DNA of 64,000 nucleotides, taken from NCBI RefSeq assembly GCF_036345255.1, contig NZ_CP107783.1, positions 2,294,001 through 2,358,000 of the forward strand, written 5' to 3'. The stretch comes from Streptomyces sp. NBC_00569 (lineage in GTDB: Bacteria; Actinomycetota; Actinomycetes; Streptomycetales; Streptomycetaceae). The position numbers were made by a program, and so were the translations under genes. A model generated the notes under the pieces. It saw only the letters and a program-made list of their open reading frames with translations. It did not search any database and was not told the origin of the DNA. Each line of letters begins with the position of its first letter. The first letter of the stretch is position 1. This document shows, one piece after another, positions 61,336-64,000 of this stretch.

Positions 61336-62193
61336 TGAGCCTTTTTCAAGCTGACCGTGCTGCCCGCGAGTTGGACATGTCTGCGCAACGGCGAAGCTCC
61401 TGGTAGACGGGTTCTCGACCAAGATCACCCGTGTCTGCCAGGAGCTTCACGTGCTTGTCCACCCGTCCTCGATTGATCTGTCCAACCGCACCTTGCGGTT
61501 CCTGACCGGGCGACGGAAGGCCAGGCGGCAGCAGATCGGGACGCGTTTGCGGCGCCTCCCCGCCTCGCGACAGGCCTTGCTCGCCCTGGCCCACCTGCGC
61601 TGGCCGCCGGGTTCGGCATCGGATCGCGACTGTCTACCGCTACATACGTGAAGCCGTCGAGGCCCTGGCCACCATCGCCCCGCCTCTAGCCGAGGCAATG
61701 CGGACGATCCGGAAAGGCGTTTGTCATCCTAGACGGCACCCTGCTGCCGATCGACCGCATCGCCGCCGACACCCCCTACTACTCCGGGAAGCGCAAGCGC
61801 CACGGCATGAACGTGCAGGTCCTCACCGATCCGTCCGGACGGCTTCTCTGGGCCTCGCAGGCTCTGCCCGGCTCGACTCACGACCTGACTGCCGCGAGAC
61901 AGCACAGAATCATCGAAGCCCTCACCGAAGTCGGACTCAAATGTTGGGCGGACAAGGCGTATCAAGGCGCCGCGGACCCGTCCGCGTACCGTTTCGGCGC
62001 CGGCGCCTCAAGCGGTGGAAGCGCCGCCACAACACCACCCACGCCAAGATCCGCTGTCTCGGCGAGCAGGCCATGGCCCTCAAGGGGTGGCGCCTCCTGC
62101 GGAAGCTCCGCTGCAGCACCAACCGCATCACCGATGTCGTGAAGGCCGTCCTGGTCCTTCACCTCGCATCAACGTGAGGTTGGAAAAGGCTCA
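61336..62193 (+). mobile_element. Degenerate IS5-type element with terminal inverted repeats
   Basis: Imperfect ends: tgagcctttttcaagctgacc at the left and the reverse complement tgagccttttccaacctcac at the right. The interior encodes, in three broken frames, VHPSSIDLSNRTLRFLTGRRKARRQQ, RYIREAVEALATIAP, ILDGTLLPIDRIAADTPYYSGKRKRHGMNVQVLTDP, LPGSTHDLTAARQH, LKCWADKAYQGA and LKGWRLLRKLRCSTNRITDVVKAVLVLH. A small deletion near 61600 and shifts near 61725 and 61965 make the DDE_Tnp_4-like transposase non-functional. Confidence 0.8.
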
Positions 62194-62439
62194 GTAATCA
62201 CCATCGGATCTGATTGGATTCGCACCGCCGCGAACCCCCGAATTAGGCGGGTTCATTGGACGTGCTGACCTCCTGTCGTCATTCGTTCGTTTAGCGACAG
62301 AGTCGGGGTGCCGCTCGGAGTTCGGCAGGGCTCCGAAGCCCACGGGTTCCTGTTCGGGGAGTTCGCGGGCAGTTCCTGGTCGCAGGGCGGTGCGGCCAGC
62401 CACCGGCCCTGTCGGCGGCCAGGCGTCGAGCCGTTGGCT

Positions 62440-62720
62440 GGGCTGGCGCTTTCAGCCGGTGGGGGGGCCTGGACGACGACACCGACGCCCCAGTCATCTT
62501 CACCGGCCGCAGCCACCCGAGGCCCGTAGCGCTCCCGAGGAACAATCCGTTAAGAGGACTGGGAGGGAGCGGGCTCCCTGTCAAGGGAGAATCCGGCGCC
62601 AAGGCATTGGGGTGCTCGGCCGACGACCCCGGAAGTCCGGTGACCCACGACGACATTGTGAACGGGAACGTCCCGAGTTCCAGGGGCGGCACCATGCCGC
62701 CCGCCCAGCAGATCCGATAG
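62440..62720 (+). pseudogene. Possible 3' end of an unrecognised gene
   Basis: A frame without any usable start codon runs to TAG 62718-62720 and reads SRWGGLDDDTDAPVIFTGRS, then ALPRNNPLRGLGGSGLPVKGESGAKALG, then DDPGSPVTHDDIVNGNVPSSRGGTM. Codon choice is plausible for a gene and includes a rare TTA. It ends nine bases before the next start. I do not recognise it; it may be a 5'-truncated partner of the following gene. Confidence 0.35.
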
Positions 62721-62729
62721 GCGACAACC

Positions 62730-63488
62730 ATGGTGAGTTTCTCGGTCGGCGGCACGGTCAGTGTCGAGACGACGGGGCGTCCGTTGCGGTTTACCCCGCG
62801 TTTCGACCTTCCCGGCCAACAACTGATCGTCGCTGGATACACGGACGCGCGTGAGCGTGAGAAGCAGTTGGCCGACACCTTCGGCAGCATGCAGTGGCTG
62901 TGGTCGGAGAACGACTTCCTTCGGTTCGACAGGGACAGTCGGGTGCTATGTAGCGCTACGTTCTTCCTCCCGCTCCGGTCCGCTCCTTACGAGGCAGGAC
63001 ACGGTGCGGCAGCACTGCCGCCGAGCGAGCTGGCCGGGCTGCGGGCAAACGAGCCGTCGGAGTTCGAACTACCGCAGGCGACCGTGTTCCGCTGCGCCCC
63101 GGACGGCGCTGAGTTGGTGTGCCTACGCGCCCCCGACCTGCTCGCCAGGCAGCCGGACGCCAGGATCGGCATCGCCCCCGACGTGGAACTGCTGGTCCAC
63201 GACGGCGCATTGACCGGCTGGCGCCTCATCGACCCCGCCCGCTGTCTCACCAGCGGCTTCAGCACGCCGGACACCGATTCCCCGCCCTCCCCGGCTACTC
63301 GCCGCCATCTCGCCGAGTGCCTGCGTCTTGTCTCCGCGCCCGTCGTCGACTCTGTCATGGAGCAGGACGCGGATGCATGGCGCGACCTGCTCGCACTCCA
63401 GCGTGCCGTGCGCGACCAGCACGACGACCGGCATCGCGCGGATGTCGTGCAAGCAGTGATCGACCGGTTGGTCGACGACAACGAGTAG
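62730..63488 (+). CDS. Unrecognised soluble protein
   Basis: 252 residues (MVSFSVGGTVSVETTGRPLRFTPRFDLPGQQLIVAGYTDARERE...). The first ~170 residues look beta-rich (WLWSENDFLRFDRDSRVLCSATFFLPL; VELLVHDGALTGWRLIDPARC), and the C-terminal part is helical and acidic (ECLRLVSAPVVDSVMEQDADAW...VVQAVIDRLVDDNE). No signal peptide or membrane span. Size, acidity and position behind a truncated coding end would fit an immunity-type gene, but I have no family evidence. Confidence 0.65.
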   Translation: MVSFSVGGTVSVETTGRPLRFTPRFDLPGQQLIVAGYTDAREREKQLADTFGSMQWLWSENDFLRFDRDSRVLCSATFFLPLRSAPYEAGHGAAALPPSELAGLRANEPSEFELPQATVFRCAPDGAELVCLRAPDLLARQPDARIGIAPDVELLVHDGALTGWRLIDPARCLTSGFSTPDTDSPPSPATRRHLAECLRLVSAPVVDSVMEQDADAWRDLLALQRAVRDQHDDRHRADVVQAVIDRLVDDNE

Positions 63489-63579
63489 CGTTTCCGGCGG
63501 CAGCCGGGTGTGGCTCCACACACGACTGCCGAGACAGGCGGGCTTACCGATGAGCGCGGCTCCAGATGCACCCGGCACC

Positions 63580-64000
63580 ACTCCACCAGGCGATCGGTCA
63601 GTCGATCGAACGGTGCGTCGCCCGCAGGGACATCAGGCCAGAGGTCCTCGCGTTACGGCATGAGAACGCGGTGCTGCGCCGTGAGATCGCCCGCGTCCGC
63701 TACGAGCCCGCAGACCGAGTCCGCTCGCCAGCGCTCTCGCGGTTCGTCCCGCGCGAGCGCTGGCGCCAGACCTTCACGGTCACCCCACCACACTGCTGGC
63801 CTGGCACTGCCAACTCATCGCCAGGAAACGGCCGTTCACGCGGCACCGCCGCCCCGGCAGACCCTCCACCGCGCCCGCCGTCAAGCAGCTCATCCTGCGC
63901 CTGGCCCAGGAGAACAGCAGCTGGGGCCACCGCCGGATACAGGGCGAACTCGCCAGCCTCGCCTACCCGATCGCCCCGTCCACAGTCTGGGAGATCCTCC
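63580..64000 (+). pseudogene. rve-type transposase, cut by the window edge
   Basis: Reads IGQSIERCVARRDIRPEVLALRHENAVLRREIARVRYEPADRVRSPALSRFVPRERWRQTFTVTP; after a one-base shift near 63785, LLAWHCQLIARKRPFTRHRRPGRPSTAPAVKQLILRLAQENSSWGHRRIQGELASLAYPIAPSTVWEIL runs off the window. The catalytic part lies outside. Confidence 0.75.

Overview
The window is high-GC (roughly 70%) actinobacterial DNA, most likely from a Streptomyces or close relative. The indications are GC-rich third codon positions, many GTG starts, an AfsR/SARP-type regulator, a Tat-exported glycoside hydrolase, a WXG100/Rhs toxin cassette and tRNA-integrating tyrosine recombinases. Insertion-sequence debris and broken genes are dense, which suggests an accessory region such as a chromosome arm. 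That placement is an inference.

Left part (1-6.6 kb): a cut-off alpha/beta hydrolase faces an amidohydrolase + AbgT-type transporter operon, separated by a perfect 28-bp-arm hairpin. A double-domain Lrp/AsnC regulator is divergent to the operon. A pyranose-2-oxidase-like GMC oxidoreductase has lost its FAD-binding half at a junction with a truncated integrase.

Putative integrative island (6.6-28.7 kb): two identical 41-bp copies of a tRNA-Pro(GGG) 3' half (6633-6673 and 28630-28670) each lie directly behind the 3' end of an integrase gene. Between them are: a three-gene, translationally coupled WXG100 - Rhs toxin - immunity cassette; a Tat-exported GH95-like glycosidase; an HTH-TPR protein ending in a peptidase S74 (phage tail-spike autoprotease) domain; a site-2 protease with CBS domains; a TGT/DpdA-like protein; a membrane KAP-type P-loop NTPase; and the complete integrase. 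Much of the cargo looks like competition or defence functions.

Middle part (28.7-46.3 kb): a methyltransferase, an FKBP isomerase, an SDR dehydrogenase, and a LysR - CoA transferase - MatC-like transporter cluster, mixed with many transposase remnants. A Trypco2 + trypsin-NACHT pair at 38.9-43.5 kb resembles STAND-type conflict modules, but the large gene carries a frameshift near its 3' end. Monoamine oxidase and orotate phosphoribosyltransferase pseudogenes flank it.

Right part (46.3-60.7 kb): a FadR-type regulator diverges from an isopenicillin-N-epimerase-like aminotransferase that is followed by a SARP/NB-ARC regulator. Next comes a complete oligopeptide-type ABC importer (lipoprotein, two permeases, two ATPases) on the minus strand. 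It is divergent to a second, paralogous lipoprotein and a GH38 alpha-mannosidase, so the locus looks like an import-and-cleave system for mannose-containing glycans or glycoconjugates. The last 3 kb is mostly IS debris around one unrecognised gene.
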